DNA of 64,000 nucleotides from Pacificispira sp040217575 (GTDB taxonomy: Bacteria > Pseudomonadota > Alphaproteobacteria > UBA8366 > Aestuariispiraceae). The notes beneath the pieces are model-generated. The model was given only the letters and a program-made list of their open reading frames with translations, made no database searches and was not told the DNA's origin. This document shows positions 8,664 to 18,195 of this stretch, piece after piece. How positions within the stretch are numbered: position 1 is the stretch's first letter; every line of letters begins with the position of its first letter. Position numbers and translations under genes: made by a program. The DNA lies in contig JAVJPW010000006.1 of assembly GCA_040217575.1 (NCBI GenBank), positions 124,001 to 188,000 of the forward strand, in the 5' to 3' direction.

Positions 8664-8984
8664 TCAGACGTGCTGTTTCAGCCAATCCTCAAGCGCGCTT
8701 TTCGGTGCGGCGCCGACTTTCGTGCCGACAACCTGGCCGTCCTTGAACAGCATAAGCGTCGGGATGCCGCGCACACCGTACTGGGACGGCGTCATCGGGT
8801 TTTCGTCGATATTGAGCTTCGCCACCGTCAGCTTGCCGCCCATGTCGCCGGCGATTTCATCCAGCGCGGGCGCAATGGATTTGCAGGGGCCGCACCATTC
8901 GGCCCAATAGTCGACCAGAACCGGTCCTTCCGCCTGAAGGACGGCCGTCTGGAAGTCGTCGTCGCTGACTTTTACCGTGCTCAT
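8664..8984 (-). CDS. trxA: thioredoxin TrxA
   Basis: Small cytosolic dithiol-disulfide reductant, 106 residues. The active site WCGPCK is near residue 31, and the cis-proline motif GIPTLMLF near residue 74. A strong AAAGGAG ribosome binding site precedes the ATG. It is the last gene of the addB-addA-trxA set, a gene order common in alphaproteobacteria. Confidence 0.97.
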   Translation of the reverse strand: MSTVKVSDDDFQTAVLQAEGPVLVDYWAEWCGPCKSIAPALDEIAGDMGGKLTVAKLNIDENPMTPSQYGVRGIPTLMLFKDGQVVGTKVGAAPKSALEDWLKQHV

Positions 8985-9105
8985 ATCTGTGTCTCCTTTT
9001 CCTATGGGTCGTCCCGCGGTTCGGGGCGCCCTCCTGGAGTTAAGTAATTTGTGCCAGGGAAATTCACTCGTTCGATCCTGAATCTAAGGACGGGTCGGAC
9101 CGGAA

Positions 9106-12100
9106 TCAAGAAAAGGAATCCATCGCCGCATCGGGAATGGCGACCAGATGCGGTGTTTCGGTGAACAACAGTCCGCAGCGAATGCGCCGGTCGGGATAGA
9201 TCTGGCGCAGGATTCCGCGATATCCCGCCATTTGCGCGACATACGCATCCGGAATGTCCGCTTCGTCCGTGGGCGACGGTCGCAGCGTTTTGTAGTCCAC
9301 GACAAGAATCTCTTTCTCGGAAATCAAAAGCCGGTCCACCTGTCCGGACACGGCAAATACGCGTCCCGATTCGCCCTCCGGTGCGGTGCCGCGCCGTTCC
9401 AGAAGCCCGGTCAGGGGCACTTCCGCGCGGCTTCCCGGCCCGAAAATCGCCCTGAATTCGGAGTGATTCAGGACGCCCAGCACCTCCCGCGCGATTTCCT
9501 GTCTTTCTTCCGCCGACAGCCCGTGCCCCGGCAGCGCCAGATAGCGGTCGGCCGCGCCCTGCCACCGGTCTGCGGTCAGGTCCGGCAGGGTCTGCAACAG
9601 CCGGTGGATCAACAACCCGCGCTGAAACCGTATCGGTTCGCCGGACCGGATGGGCGAACGGGCGGGCGGATCGCTGCGGTTGGGCCGGCTGGGTGCCAGC
9701 GGCGCGGGCGGCGTCGGTTCCCCCGGCGGCGGCCGGATCAGCCAGTCCGGCGCATCCCGCGTCTGCGGCCTGGCCGACCTGTCGGGGCCTTTTCCGTCCT
9801 TTGCGGCGTCCCGGTCCCCGGTTTCATAAATTTTCGCGAACCCGGTCCAGCCGTCGGCGGGTGTAACCTCCTCCTCCCGCACCGAATCCGGGGTCCGTTC
9901 CGACAGGCGTTCGAACCCGGCCTGAACCAGTTCGTACCAGTTGCCCTTAGGTGGCGCGGTACGCGGCAGCCGCCCGGTCACGATCAACCGGCTTTCGGCG
10001 CGGGTCATCGCGACATAAAGCAGGCGGCGATATTCCTGGTCGTCCGCCGTCGCCAGATCCGCCTTCAGCGATTGTGCGATATCCTCTTCAAACCGGGCGC
10101 GCGGCGTCCAGATGGGAAGGGCGCCGTCCCCCGGTCCCTGGTTGTGCAGCCCATACCACCGAAGCGCGGCGCCCCGGTCGCCGGATTTCTTGAAGGCGTC
10201 CGGCAGGATCACGATCGGCGCCTGCAACCCCTTTGCACCATGGGCCGTCATGATGCGTATTTCGTCCCGGGCTTCCGATTCCAGGTCGCGTTTCAATTCC
10301 GTACTGTCCCGTTCGAACCAGGCCAGGAATCCTTCCAGCGATGGGACCTGCCGCCGGTCGTAGTCCAGCGCAAGGTTCAGGAACTCGTTGATCGGGTCTT
10401 CCGCTTCCGGGCCCAGACGCGCCACCATGGCCTGCCGCCCGGTATGGACGGTGCCGGCCGCGCCGTCGCCGCCCGGCCCCGGACAGGGGGAAACAAGGGC
10501 CCGCTGATAGAGTTCGAACGGCGGCAGGCGGTCCGCCAGCGCCATCAGGTCCGAAATCCAGCCGAACGCCCGGGCGACGGCATCGTCACCGTCGGGATTT
10601 TCGCGCATGCGCCGCCACAGGGGCGCACCCTCCCCACGCGTGGCGGCCAGCCGGAACAGATCGTCCTCGCCGAATCCGATCAGCGGGGATTTCAGGACGC
10701 AGGCCAGCGTCAGGTCGTCATCCGGCATCAACAGGACCCGGCCCAGCGCGACCAGATCCATGATCGCGATGTCGTCGGTCAGCATCAGCCGGTCGACACC
10801 CGCCACCGGCACGCCCAATCGCGTCAATTCACGCACCAGTGCGTGGACCAGGTCGCTTCGGCTGCGCATCAGGAACAGGATATCGCCGGGACGTACCGTG
10901 CGCCCTTCGGACGGCAGGGGTTCGCGGCCAATCCATCCGGCCACCGTCCGCGCCAGCCCTTCTGCCAGGCGCTGGGTCGCATCCGCTTCGGCCGCCGCGT
11001 CCGCTTCCGCCGGCAGGGTGAACAGGTCCGCGTCAACCTGGGTGGGCGGTTCCGTCGGCGGCCAGAGTTCCACCCGACCGCGCAGTCCTTCCTTCGCTTC
11101 GGATGCGAAATGCGCCAGCGTGTCGCCCGGTTCCACGACGCCGTCGGCGGCGGGCGATTCCGCAAAGGTCGCATCCACCGCGTCCAGCACGGCCTGAACC
11201 GACCGGAAGGAAACCTGCATCGGTACTTCACGCATGCCGGGCCCGCCCATTGCGTTGGCGCGCGCCGACAGTTCGTCCCGCCACGCGCGATAGCCGACCG
11301 GGTCCGCCCCCTGAAAGCTGTAAATCGACTGTTTCGCGTCACCGACGACAAAGACCGTGCGCCGTTCTTCATGCCCGCCCGCACCGGCAAAGAATTCCGC
11401 GACCAGCGCGTCGACGATTGCGCGCTGATCAGGGCTTGTGTCCTGTGCCTCGTCGATCAGCATGTGGCTCAACCCGCCATCCAGCTTGAACAGGACCCAC
11501 GGCACGCGTTCCGCCGTCAGCAGTTCCGCCGTGCGCTGGATCAGGTCGTCATAGTCCAGACTGGCGGTCGCCCGCTTGCGAAGGTCGTATGCCTTCAGGA
11601 TCGCGCCGCCCAGGCGCAACAGCGCCGCGCTGGCGGTTGCGGTGACCTGTCGGCGCAGGCGGCGGTCGACGGCGATCAACCGGTCCTGTTCCGCCGCCAG
11701 AATGTCCGGTGTGGCGGGGCTGTTTTCCGCCACCGCCTTCACGAACATCTGTGTGTTCGGTGTGCCCTTACCGGTGATGAAGGCGCTGAAATACTGTTCG
11801 AACGTCGCCGCGCGCGTGCCGACACCGCCCGCCAGCCATGCATCGATTACCCGGGCGCGTTTGCGGTTTGCGTCGCTGCCGAATTCATTCATGGCGGCAA
11901 CCGCGGTGCGCAGACCGATTTCATCGGCACCGATACAGGCATCCGTCAGGACGTCGCTTTCATCGATCCCCGGTTCCGCAGACAGGATGCCGTACAACCG
12001 GGCAATGGCCGCGTCCTGACCGCCCAGCGACCGGATCGCCGCGGCAAGTGCGCCGCGCTGTGCCGACAGGGCGCGCATCAACTGCCCGAAGCCCTCTTCA

Positions 12101-12669
12101 TTCACGCGGCTGACGACAATCGACAGGGCATCGCCCAGAGCATCGTCACGCTGTGCGGCGGCCAGGACCGTGTCGCGCGCCAGGACCATGGCGTCCGATG
12201 CTTCCCGTTCGTCCATGGCCGTGAAATTGGGCGGCAGACCGGCCTCCAGCGGGAAGCGGCCCAGAACCGACTGACAGAAACTGTGGATCGTGCGGATGCG
12301 AAGCCCGCCCGGCAGGTCCAGGATTTCCGCGAACAGTTCCCGTGCCTTCTTCAGGCGTTCCGGCGTCGGCGGGCGGCCGTCCAGTTTTCGGATTTCAAGG
12401 TTCAGTTCCGAATCCGGCAACCGCGTCCATTTGGCCAGACTGTGGTGGATGCGGTTCGCCATTTCCGACGCCGCCGCCTTGGTGAATGTCACGCATAACA
12501 GGCTGTCCGGGCGCGCCCCGTCCACCAGCAGGGCCAGCACCCGGTCCGTCAGGACCTTTGTCTTGCCGCTGCCGGCACTTGCGGACACCCAGACGCTGGA
12601 CTGCGGGTCGGCAGCCTGGCGCTGGACCGCATCGGGGTTGGGGCGGATTTGTGCGGCGTCAGGCGTCAT
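9106..12669 (-). CDS. addA: double-strand break repair helicase-nuclease AddA
   Basis: ATP-dependent 3'-5' helicase and nuclease subunit of AddAB, which resects double-strand ends for RecA (the alphaproteobacterial counterpart of RecBCD). About 1187 residues. UvrD-type helicase motifs: Walker A SAGSGKT at 31-37, TFTKAAASEMANRI (motif Ia region), LIDEAQDTSPDQ (motif II), GDAKQSIYSFQGADP (motif III) and LLYVAMTRAESRL (motif VI). The C-terminal RecB-type nuclease shows SGQVDRLL and VVDYKT. ATG 12669 overlaps the addB stop by 4 bases, so the two are translationally coupled. Confidence 0.95.
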   Translation of the reverse strand: MTPDAAQIRPNPDAVQRQAADPQSSVWVSASAGSGKTKVLTDRVLALLVDGARPDSLLCVTFTKAAASEMANRIHHSLAKWTRLPDSELNLEIRKLDGRPPTPERLKKARELFAEILDLPGGLRIRTIHSFCQSVLGRFPLEAGLPPNFTAMDEREASDAMVLARDTVLAAAQRDDALGDALSIVVSRVNEEGFGQLMRALSAQRGALAAAIRSLGGQDAAIARLYGILSAEPGIDESDVLTDACIGADEIGLRTAVAAMNEFGSDANRKRARVIDAWLAGGVGTRAATFEQYFSAFITGKGTPNTQMFVKAVAENSPATPDILAAEQDRLIAVDRRLRRQVTATASAALLRLGGAILKAYDLRKRATASLDYDDLIQRTAELLTAERVPWVLFKLDGGLSHMLIDEAQDTSPDQRAIVDALVAEFFAGAGGHEERRTVFVVGDAKQSIYSFQGADPVGYRAWRDELSARANAMGGPGMREVPMQVSFRSVQAVLDAVDATFAESPAADGVVEPGDTLAHFASEAKEGLRGRVELWPPTEPPTQVDADLFTLPAEADAAAEADATQRLAEGLARTVAGWIGREPLPSEGRTVRPGDILFLMRSRSDLVHALVRELTRLGVPVAGVDRLMLTDDIAIMDLVALGRVLLMPDDDLTLACVLKSPLIGFGEDDLFRLAATRGEGAPLWRRMRENPDGDDAVARAFGWISDLMALADRLPPFELYQRALVSPCPGPGGDGAAGTVHTGRQAMVARLGPEAEDPINEFLNLALDYDRRQVPSLEGFLAWFERDSTELKRDLESEARDEIRIMTAHGAKGLQAPIVILPDAFKKSGDRGAALRWYGLHNQGPGDGALPIWTPRARFEEDIAQSLKADLATADDQEYRRLLYVAMTRAESRLIVTGRLPRTAPPKGNWYELVQAGFERLSERTPDSVREEEVTPADGWTGFAKIYETGDRDAAKDGKGPDRSARPQTRDAPDWLIRPPPGEPTPPAPLAPSRPNRSDPPARSPIRSGEPIRFQRGLLIHRLLQTLPDLTADRWQGAADRYLALPGHGLSAEERQEIAREVLGVLNHSEFRAIFGPGSRAEVPLTGLLERRGTAPEGESGRVFAVSGQVDRLLISEKEILVVDYKTLRPSPTDEADIPDAYVAQMAGYRGILRQIYPDRRIRCGLLFTETPHLVAIPDAAMDSFS

Positions 12670-15600
12670 GCGTCCATCCCGTCCGCACCTTCGCCCTTTG
12701 CCCATTCCCGGTTACGCGCCAGATGTTCATAGTCGTTGTAGCGCGGTGCCAGTTCCGGGCGCGGGATGGGGCGATAGGGGGTGTCTTCGCGGTCATAGGC
12801 TTCGATCAGCGATGAAATCCGTTCGACGATTTCATCCGCCAGGTCGTTGGGGTCGATCTTGTCGATTTCGACGATGTCGCCCGCCGGGTCGGCACCGGAC
12901 AGTTTCCAATAGGCCAGTTGGGAAACCCCGGCACCGGCGGGAATGCCGTCATACCCGCCGCCACGCAGGATCGCGGCCTCTATAACAAGTTGTGGGGAAT
13001 TAAGGGCGACCACATCCTTTTTCTTTGGAACGCCGCCCGTCTTGTAATCCAGAATCGCATAGGTGCCGTCCGCCAGCCGGTCGATCCTGTCGGCTTCGGC
13101 ATAAAGGGTGAACGGCCCGCCGGTCGCCGCCAGTTCGATTCTGCCGCGGATTTCGGTAAGGCTTTGTTCCAGGGTCTCGCGGCGCTTTGCCTCTTCCGCC
13201 ACGAACCAGCGGGCGATGCGCACGAACCGCGGCCACCAGAAGGCCCGAATGGCGGGGTTCGCCATGGCCGCGGTCCCGAAGGCATCCCGGCCTATGCGGA
13301 TCAGTTCCTCGACAGCCGCATCGTCCATCGGCCCGGCATATCGGGTCACGAACTGATCCAGCGCGGTGTGGATCATGGTGCCCTTGTCCGCGACGCTGGG
13401 CGGTTCTTCCAGCCCGTCGATCTTTTCCAGTTTCAGGATCGAACGCGCATAGATCGAATAGGGGTCGCGCATCAATGTTTCGACCCGGGTCGCGGACAGG
13501 AATCGCGGGCGCATCCCGACCGGCGGGCAGGGGGCGGGCGGTGCGACGGGCCGGGTCTTGCCCTTCGCTTCCAGCGCATGGTGCCATGCCAACCGGACCG
13601 ATGGCGCCTTCGCAGGCAGCAGGTTGGACAGGCCGCCCCGTTCCAGGACCGTTGCCAGCCGTTCCAGCCAGCGCGCAGGGACCGTCTGCTGGCCGCCTTC
13701 CTTTGCCGCACGGATCAGGATTACTTCCGGCGCGCCGGCCGCTTGCGCGAAATCGTGGGCGGCAAGACCGATGCGCCGTTCATGGGCCGGAAGACCGAAT
13801 TCGCGGCGCATGGCGCGCGACATCCACGGGTCGTCGGGCGGTGCGGGCGGCCAGGTGCCTTCGTTCAGGCCCGCCAGGATCATCCGGTCCGCGTGCTGAA
13901 GGCGCGCTTCCAGCGGGCCCAGGATGGCAAGGCGCGGGTGCTTTCCGTATCGCGGGCGGACCGTCCGGCTGCCCATCAGCGTGGCAAGCGACGGCGCATA
14001 GTCCGCGATGCTCATGCCGCCCATCAGGTGCGCGGACGGAATCAGGTCCGACAGGAAGGCTGCCAGTTCTTCCCCGTCTTCCCCTTGCCACAGCCTGTCC
14101 GCGCCGGGGGTGGTGTCGGTTTCCGCGACGGCTTCCGCGGTTTCGATATGCGCCCGCAGAAGGGCGGCAAAATCCGCTTGCACGGCGCCCGCTTCCCCTG
14201 GACGCATTGCCGCCAGAAGCGTCGCGAACCGGCTGTCCAACAGGTCCAGCGTCGCGCGCGCCTGTGCGGCGGCCGTGTCGGACGGCGGGTTCCGTCCCGC
14301 CAATCGCCCGTCGATCGCGCTGCGTAAACCGGACGTGCCGGGACCCGGTTTCGGACCGCGCAGACAGACCCGTTCCAGGTTACGGACATCCCGGCGAAGG
14401 GTTGCGGGCGATTTCCCCATCGCCGCCAGCGGATGTTTCAGAAGGCCCAGCAGCGCCACCGGGGACAGGTTCGACGCCGCCGCTTCTGCCAGCAACAGGA
14501 AGAACCGCCCCGCCGCCGTCTGCCGCAGCGGTATGCCCGCCGAATCGTCGATTTCGATACCCCATCGGGCGAGTTCGGATGCAACCCGGCGGGCAATGTT
14601 GCGGTCCGGCGTGATCAGCGCGGCCGTCTTTCCGGGCGTTTCCAGAACCTCGCGCAATGCCTGTGCGGCAATGGCGGCCTCCATCGCGGGGCTGGGCGCT
14701 TCGATCCATTCGATGCCGGTCATCGCGTCCGCCGACAGGTGATCGATCCGGTCCCAGGCGGCGGTCGTGCTGGCGGGGCGCATGGTGTCCGACAACAACT
14801 GGGTGCGCGCGGCGCGCGGGGTTTCTTCCGCCGCACAGTGCCAATCCGCGACATCGGTCCGGTCAATGCCAAGGGACTGAAACAGGACCGCCAGACCGTG
14901 CTGCGCATGGCTTGGGTCCGTGCGGGCGTGGTCCCACGCATCGTCATCCAGATACCGGTCCAGACCGGGCAGCACGACCATCCCCTGGGGCAGGGTCCGA
15001 ATGACGTCGATCAACTGGCGCGTGGCGGGAATGGACCCCGTCGTGCCGGCTGCGATTACGGGATGATCCGGCGGGTTTTCCCGCCAGTGCCGCGCCTGCG
15101 CCGTCATCAGAAGGTTGCGCCGCGCGGCCGGGTCGATTTGACCCGCACCGTCCAGATAGGCGGGCCACGCGGTCCGGATGATGTCCAGGAAGGTAACGGT
15201 CGCGGCCCAGTGTTCGGCCAGTTCGTCCGGTGCCAGTTCCTCCAACCGGTCGAGCGACAGGCCTTCCGTCTGTACCTGGTTCAGGAACCGCGCCAGTTCC
15301 TGCGCCAACAGCAACGCCTGTTCCGGGCCGATCGGGTCCAGGCTGTCATGGGCTTCCGCCAGCTTCCGGCGATAGGCCAGGACCAGATTGGACAATTGCA
15401 GCAGGCGTTCCGTCTCGCCGATCGCGGGCGGCAGGGCCAACAGGTCGTCCACCGCCGATGCGGACCCCGCGGGCGCGGTCAGGACCATTTCTTCCTCGTC
15501 CACATCGCCCAGCGGCTGCATGCGCGGCAGCAACAGCGCCTGTCCGCCACGGACGCGCAGGAAAGCTTCACGCAGGGACCGGCAGGCCCGCCGGGTCGGC

Positions 15601-15722
15601 AGCATGATCAGCATTTCGGAAAGCCGTGCCGGGTCGTCGCCGCACATCGCCAGCAGCCCCGCCGCCAATTCGTCGGCAAAGGATCTGTCGGCGCTGATCG
15701 TGAAAAGTTTCGCGGGTCCCAT
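12666..15722 (-). CDS. addB: double-strand break repair protein AddB
   Basis: Partner subunit of AddA, with an inactivated helicase-like N-terminal region and a C-terminal nuclease. About 1018 residues from ATG 15722; family start-like sequence MGPAKLFTISADRSFADE. Seen: LPTRRACRSLREAFL near the N-terminus where the Walker box would be, the mid-region IAGTTGSIPATRQLI, and the C-terminal nuclease elements YAEADRIDRLADG and ILDYKTGG. Homologs usually have four cysteines for an iron-sulfur cluster around the nuclease; I do not see an obvious set here. The frame is open to 15821, but that extension is unlike the family. Confidence 0.93.
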   Translation of the reverse strand: MGPAKLFTISADRSFADELAAGLLAMCGDDPARLSEMLIMLPTRRACRSLREAFLRVRGGQALLLPRMQPLGDVDEEEMVLTAPAGSASAVDDLLALPPAIGETERLLQLSNLVLAYRRKLAEAHDSLDPIGPEQALLLAQELARFLNQVQTEGLSLDRLEELAPDELAEHWAATVTFLDIIRTAWPAYLDGAGQIDPAARRNLLMTAQARHWRENPPDHPVIAAGTTGSIPATRQLIDVIRTLPQGMVVLPGLDRYLDDDAWDHARTDPSHAQHGLAVLFQSLGIDRTDVADWHCAAEETPRAARTQLLSDTMRPASTTAAWDRIDHLSADAMTGIEWIEAPSPAMEAAIAAQALREVLETPGKTAALITPDRNIARRVASELARWGIEIDDSAGIPLRQTAAGRFFLLLAEAAASNLSPVALLGLLKHPLAAMGKSPATLRRDVRNLERVCLRGPKPGPGTSGLRSAIDGRLAGRNPPSDTAAAQARATLDLLDSRFATLLAAMRPGEAGAVQADFAALLRAHIETAEAVAETDTTPGADRLWQGEDGEELAAFLSDLIPSAHLMGGMSIADYAPSLATLMGSRTVRPRYGKHPRLAILGPLEARLQHADRMILAGLNEGTWPPAPPDDPWMSRAMRREFGLPAHERRIGLAAHDFAQAAGAPEVILIRAAKEGGQQTVPARWLERLATVLERGGLSNLLPAKAPSVRLAWHHALEAKGKTRPVAPPAPCPPVGMRPRFLSATRVETLMRDPYSIYARSILKLEKIDGLEEPPSVADKGTMIHTALDQFVTRYAGPMDDAAVEELIRIGRDAFGTAAMANPAIRAFWWPRFVRIARWFVAEEAKRRETLEQSLTEIRGRIELAATGGPFTLYAEADRIDRLADGTYAILDYKTGGVPKKKDVVALNSPQLVIEAAILRGGGYDGIPAGAGVSQLAYWKLSGADPAGDIVEIDKIDPNDLADEIVERISSLIEAYDREDTPYRPIPRPELAPRYNDYEHLARNREWAKGEGADGMDA

Positions 15723-15847
15723 CGCCAAGGACTTTAATCCCGTTTGGCGTGAATTTGAAACGCTTCCGCCGCTATGCAATTCATGCAATGCGCATCCGCA
15801 AATTTCGGTCCTAGCGCGCAAAATCGGATCGCGTTAAATCGCAAATC
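15723..15847. other. intergenic region between divergent addB and the decarboxylase leader
   Basis: About 125 bases of lower GC content without a convincing gene. It must hold the addB promoter on the minus strand. The heptamer ATGCAAT occurs twice in direct orientation nine bases apart (15774-15780 and 15783-15789). No clear terminator. Confidence 0.5.
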
Positions 15848-16039
15848 AGTTGACGACCGACGCACGTGCCACTGGCCCTGCGATCGGGCGAGGCCAGATC
15901 CCGGCCCGCCCTGATCCTGTCCGGACAAGTCCCGGATGGGTGTACGTAACGACGGAGGCGTCCTTTTTGGAAATGCTTGGTTTCTCTAACGCCGGATGGC
16001 GGCGGGAAGGAAACCCTCTCCGGAAGGGAGTGCCGGGAT
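15848..16039 (+). ncRNA. long structured leader of the ornithine decarboxylase gene, candidate speF-type RNA
   Basis: About 190 bases with no gene. It starts at a possible -35 (TTGACG, 15850-15855) and holds several helices: CTGGCC/GGCCAG (15872-15877 with 15892-15897), a GACG/CGTC stem flanking GGAGG, a T-rich stretch near 15961, and a hairpin around 16014-16030 that overlaps the ribosome binding site GGAAGGGAG. Alphaproteobacterial speF-type decarboxylase genes are known to carry a conserved upstream RNA (the speF motif). Position and length fit; I cannot confirm the family match by eye. Confidence 0.45.
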
Positions 16040-17275
16040 ATGGGTATCGTAATGGGCGGCCTTGGGGCCGCCGAAAATGTCATTTCATTGCCGGTTGCCG
16101 AACCGCCGCCCGCCAACGACGGGCGCGCCACGGGCAATCTTCTGACCGAACGGCTGGGTGCCTATCTGGCGAACCGGCGGTTCGACCGTCCGACGCTGGT
16201 CATGGACCTGGATGCGGTCGCCGAGCGCTATCGGCTTCTCGCGGGGGCGCTGTCGCCCGCGCGCATTCACTACGCGGTGAAGGCAAACCCCGCCCCGGAA
16301 CTTCTGGCGCGCCTTGCGCTGGAAGGATCGCGTTTCGACGTCGCCAGCCGCGGTGAAATCGAACAGTGCCTGTCGCTGGGCATATCCGCCGACAGCCTGT
16401 CGTTTGGCAACACGATCAAACGCCGTTCCGACATCGCCTATGCCTATGCGGCGGGCGTGCGGCTGTTTGCGTTCGATTCCGCCAGCGAGTTGCACAAGCT
16501 GGCGGACGCGGCGCCGGACGCGCGCGTTTATTGCCGGGTTCTGGTGGACGGGACCGGCGCCGAATGGCCGTTGGGCCGGAAATTCGGCTGTTCGGACCGT
16601 ATGGCCGAAGACCTGTTGGTCGAAGCATCGCGCCTTGGCTTCTGGCGTCCGGGCATCAGTTTCCATGTCGGTTCCCAACAGTCGGACCTGGGCGCGTGGG
16701 AACGGTGTTTCGCGCGGGTCCGCGCCCTGATCGACCGCCTGGCCGCACGCGGCGTCTATATCGGGCTGGTCAATCTGGGCGGCGGTTTCCCCGCACAGCT
16801 GACCCGGTCCATCACCCTGGCGCCGGAACATTACGCCCGCACGGTCCAGGGTCTGGCCGACCGCTATTTCGGCGATCTGGGTGTCGATATGATCGCCGAA
16901 CCGGGCCGCGGGCTTGTGGCGGATGCGGGCTGCATCGCGTCCGAAGTTCTGCTGGTGTCGGAAAAAGGGGACGGCGACCCGCGCCGCTGGGTCTTCCTGG
17001 ATATCGGCAAATTCTCCGGCCTGGCGGAAACGATGGACGAGGCGATCAAGTATCTGATCCAGACGCCGGACAACAGCGGCCAAACCGGCCCGGTCGTCCT
17101 GGCGGGGCCCAGCTGCGACAGCGCGGACGTGTTGTATGAGAAGACGGACTATGCGCTGCCCATGGATCTGGATGAAGGGGACCGCATCTGGATCATCGGG
17201 ACCGGTGCCTATACCAGCACTTACTCGTCCGTCGGCTTCAACGGTTTCCCGCCGCTGGATACGGTCTGCATTTAG
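16040..17275 (+). CDS. type III PLP-dependent decarboxylase (ornithine/lysine decarboxylase)
   Basis: Decarboxylates ornithine (to putrescine) or lysine; fold-type III alanine-racemase-like barrel, 411 residues. Seen: the PLP lysine in HYAVKANP (Lys81), FHVGSQ, NLGGGFP, the phosphate-binding EPGRG, and the catalytic cysteine in GPSCDSADV (Cys359), which belongs to the partner subunit's active site. ATG 16040 has the ribosome binding site GGAAGGGAG; homologs are about 375-400 residues, so the first 25 or so residues are an extension. Ornithine versus lysine preference cannot be read from the sequence. The structured leader upstream suggests regulation at RNA level. Confidence 0.88.
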   Translation: MGIVMGGLGAAENVISLPVAEPPPANDGRATGNLLTERLGAYLANRRFDRPTLVMDLDAVAERYRLLAGALSPARIHYAVKANPAPELLARLALEGSRFDVASRGEIEQCLSLGISADSLSFGNTIKRRSDIAYAYAAGVRLFAFDSASELHKLADAAPDARVYCRVLVDGTGAEWPLGRKFGCSDRMAEDLLVEASRLGFWRPGISFHVGSQQSDLGAWERCFARVRALIDRLAARGVYIGLVNLGGGFPAQLTRSITLAPEHYARTVQGLADRYFGDLGVDMIAEPGRGLVADAGCIASEVLLVSEKGDGDPRRWVFLDIGKFSGLAETMDEAIKYLIQTPDNSGQTGPVVLAGPSCDSADVLYEKTDYALPMDLDEGDRIWIIGTGAYTSTYSSVGFNGFPPLDTVCI

Positions 17276-17329
17276 ATACAGCCTGAATCCAAATGCGGGT
17301 TTGGACGCCTGGATGCATACAGGCTGTAT
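17276..17329 (+). terminator. large inverted repeat just after the decarboxylase stop
   Basis: Perfect 10-bp inverted repeat ATACAGCCTG (17276-17285) and CAGGCTGTAT (17320-17329), starting at the base after the stop codon. Inside it is a second perfect hairpin TCCAAA/TTTGGA (17288-17293 with 17300-17305). There is no T run, so it may be a Rho-dependent end, an RNA-stability hairpin or a protein-binding site. Confidence 0.5.
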
Positions 17330-17425
17330 GTAGAAATCGGCAAAAATTTGAAAATGCCGCGACGGAAACGGACCTGATCCTTCGTTCTAGTCCATGTACA
17401 GGACGTCAATGAAGGAGTAGGGCCC

Positions 17426-18100
17426 ATGTCCGCGCCCCGTACCCGTTTTGGAATGAAGACCGCTTTCGCGGCGGCGCTCCTTGGCGCTGTCGGATTTTCG
17501 GCATTCGCCACGGGCGCCGCACAGGCGGACCCGCCGCCCTGGGCGCCGGCGCATGGCTGGCGCGCACAACAGGCGGTCAGCCGGACCGTCGTCGAAAAGC
17601 ACGACCCCGCGCCGTCGGGCAAGGATGAACAGCAGGCCCGCCAACGCCGCCCGCAACTGGAAGGCACCGAGTTCGGCTGCAACAGCGATGTGATCGGCGC
17701 GGTCACGGGCGGTGTCATCGGCGCCGCCATCGGATCGCAGATCGGCGACGGCGACGGACAGACCGCTGCCATCATTGGCGGTGCAATCCTGGGCCTTTTC
17801 GCCGGAAACGCCATCGGCCAGTCGGTGGATCAGGCGAACGCGAACTGCATCAACCAGACCATGGAAACCGTGCCGGACTGGCAGCCCGTCGTCTGGCACG
17901 ACCCGGTCGTCCATCAGACCGGCCGTGCGGACAGTACGGAACCGAAGCGATACGCCCTGACGCCGACGCGCACCTATACATCGCCGGCCGGGTTCATCTG
18001 TCGCGACTATGTCACGACCGTGACTATCAACGGCCAATTGTCCCAGTCGACCGGCACGGCGTGCCGCGAACCGGACGGGCGCTGGCGCATCGTCGCCTGA
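17426..18100 (+). CDS. exported glycine-zipper surface protein
   Basis: 224 residues with an N-terminal signal peptide (about 1-33, ending ATGAAQA before DPPPW). A central glycine-zipper double membrane segment follows (about 90-133: GAVTGGVIGAAIGSQIGDG, then IIGGAILGLFAGNAIGQ). The C-terminal domain has a CRDYVTTVTINGQ motif and a final cysteine-containing CREPDGRW, as in surface-antigen/RT0821-like lipoprotein relatives, though no lipobox is evident. Probably in the outer membrane or periplasm. AAGGAG lies 8 bases before the ATG. Exact role unknown; similar proteins are envelope components. Confidence 0.75.
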   Translation: MSAPRTRFGMKTAFAAALLGAVGFSAFATGAAQADPPPWAPAHGWRAQQAVSRTVVEKHDPAPSGKDEQQARQRRPQLEGTEFGCNSDVIGAVTGGVIGAAIGSQIGDGDGQTAAIIGGAILGLFAGNAIGQSVDQANANCINQTMETVPDWQPVVWHDPVVHQTGRADSTEPKRYALTPTRTYTSPAGFICRDYVTTVTINGQLSQSTGTACREPDGRWRIVA

Positions 18101-18195
18101 CCCGTTGCCGCAGTCGCGGCGGGACCGCTGGAAAACCGCTGCGAAGCCTGCTATCAGCACATCCGAACTGGACAGTGCGGAAGGATAGAAGCGTC

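Noticed and set aside
9148..12498. 1116-residue plus-strand open frame over addA
   Set aside because: Shadow of the addA helicase-nuclease, which has all expected motifs on the minus strand.
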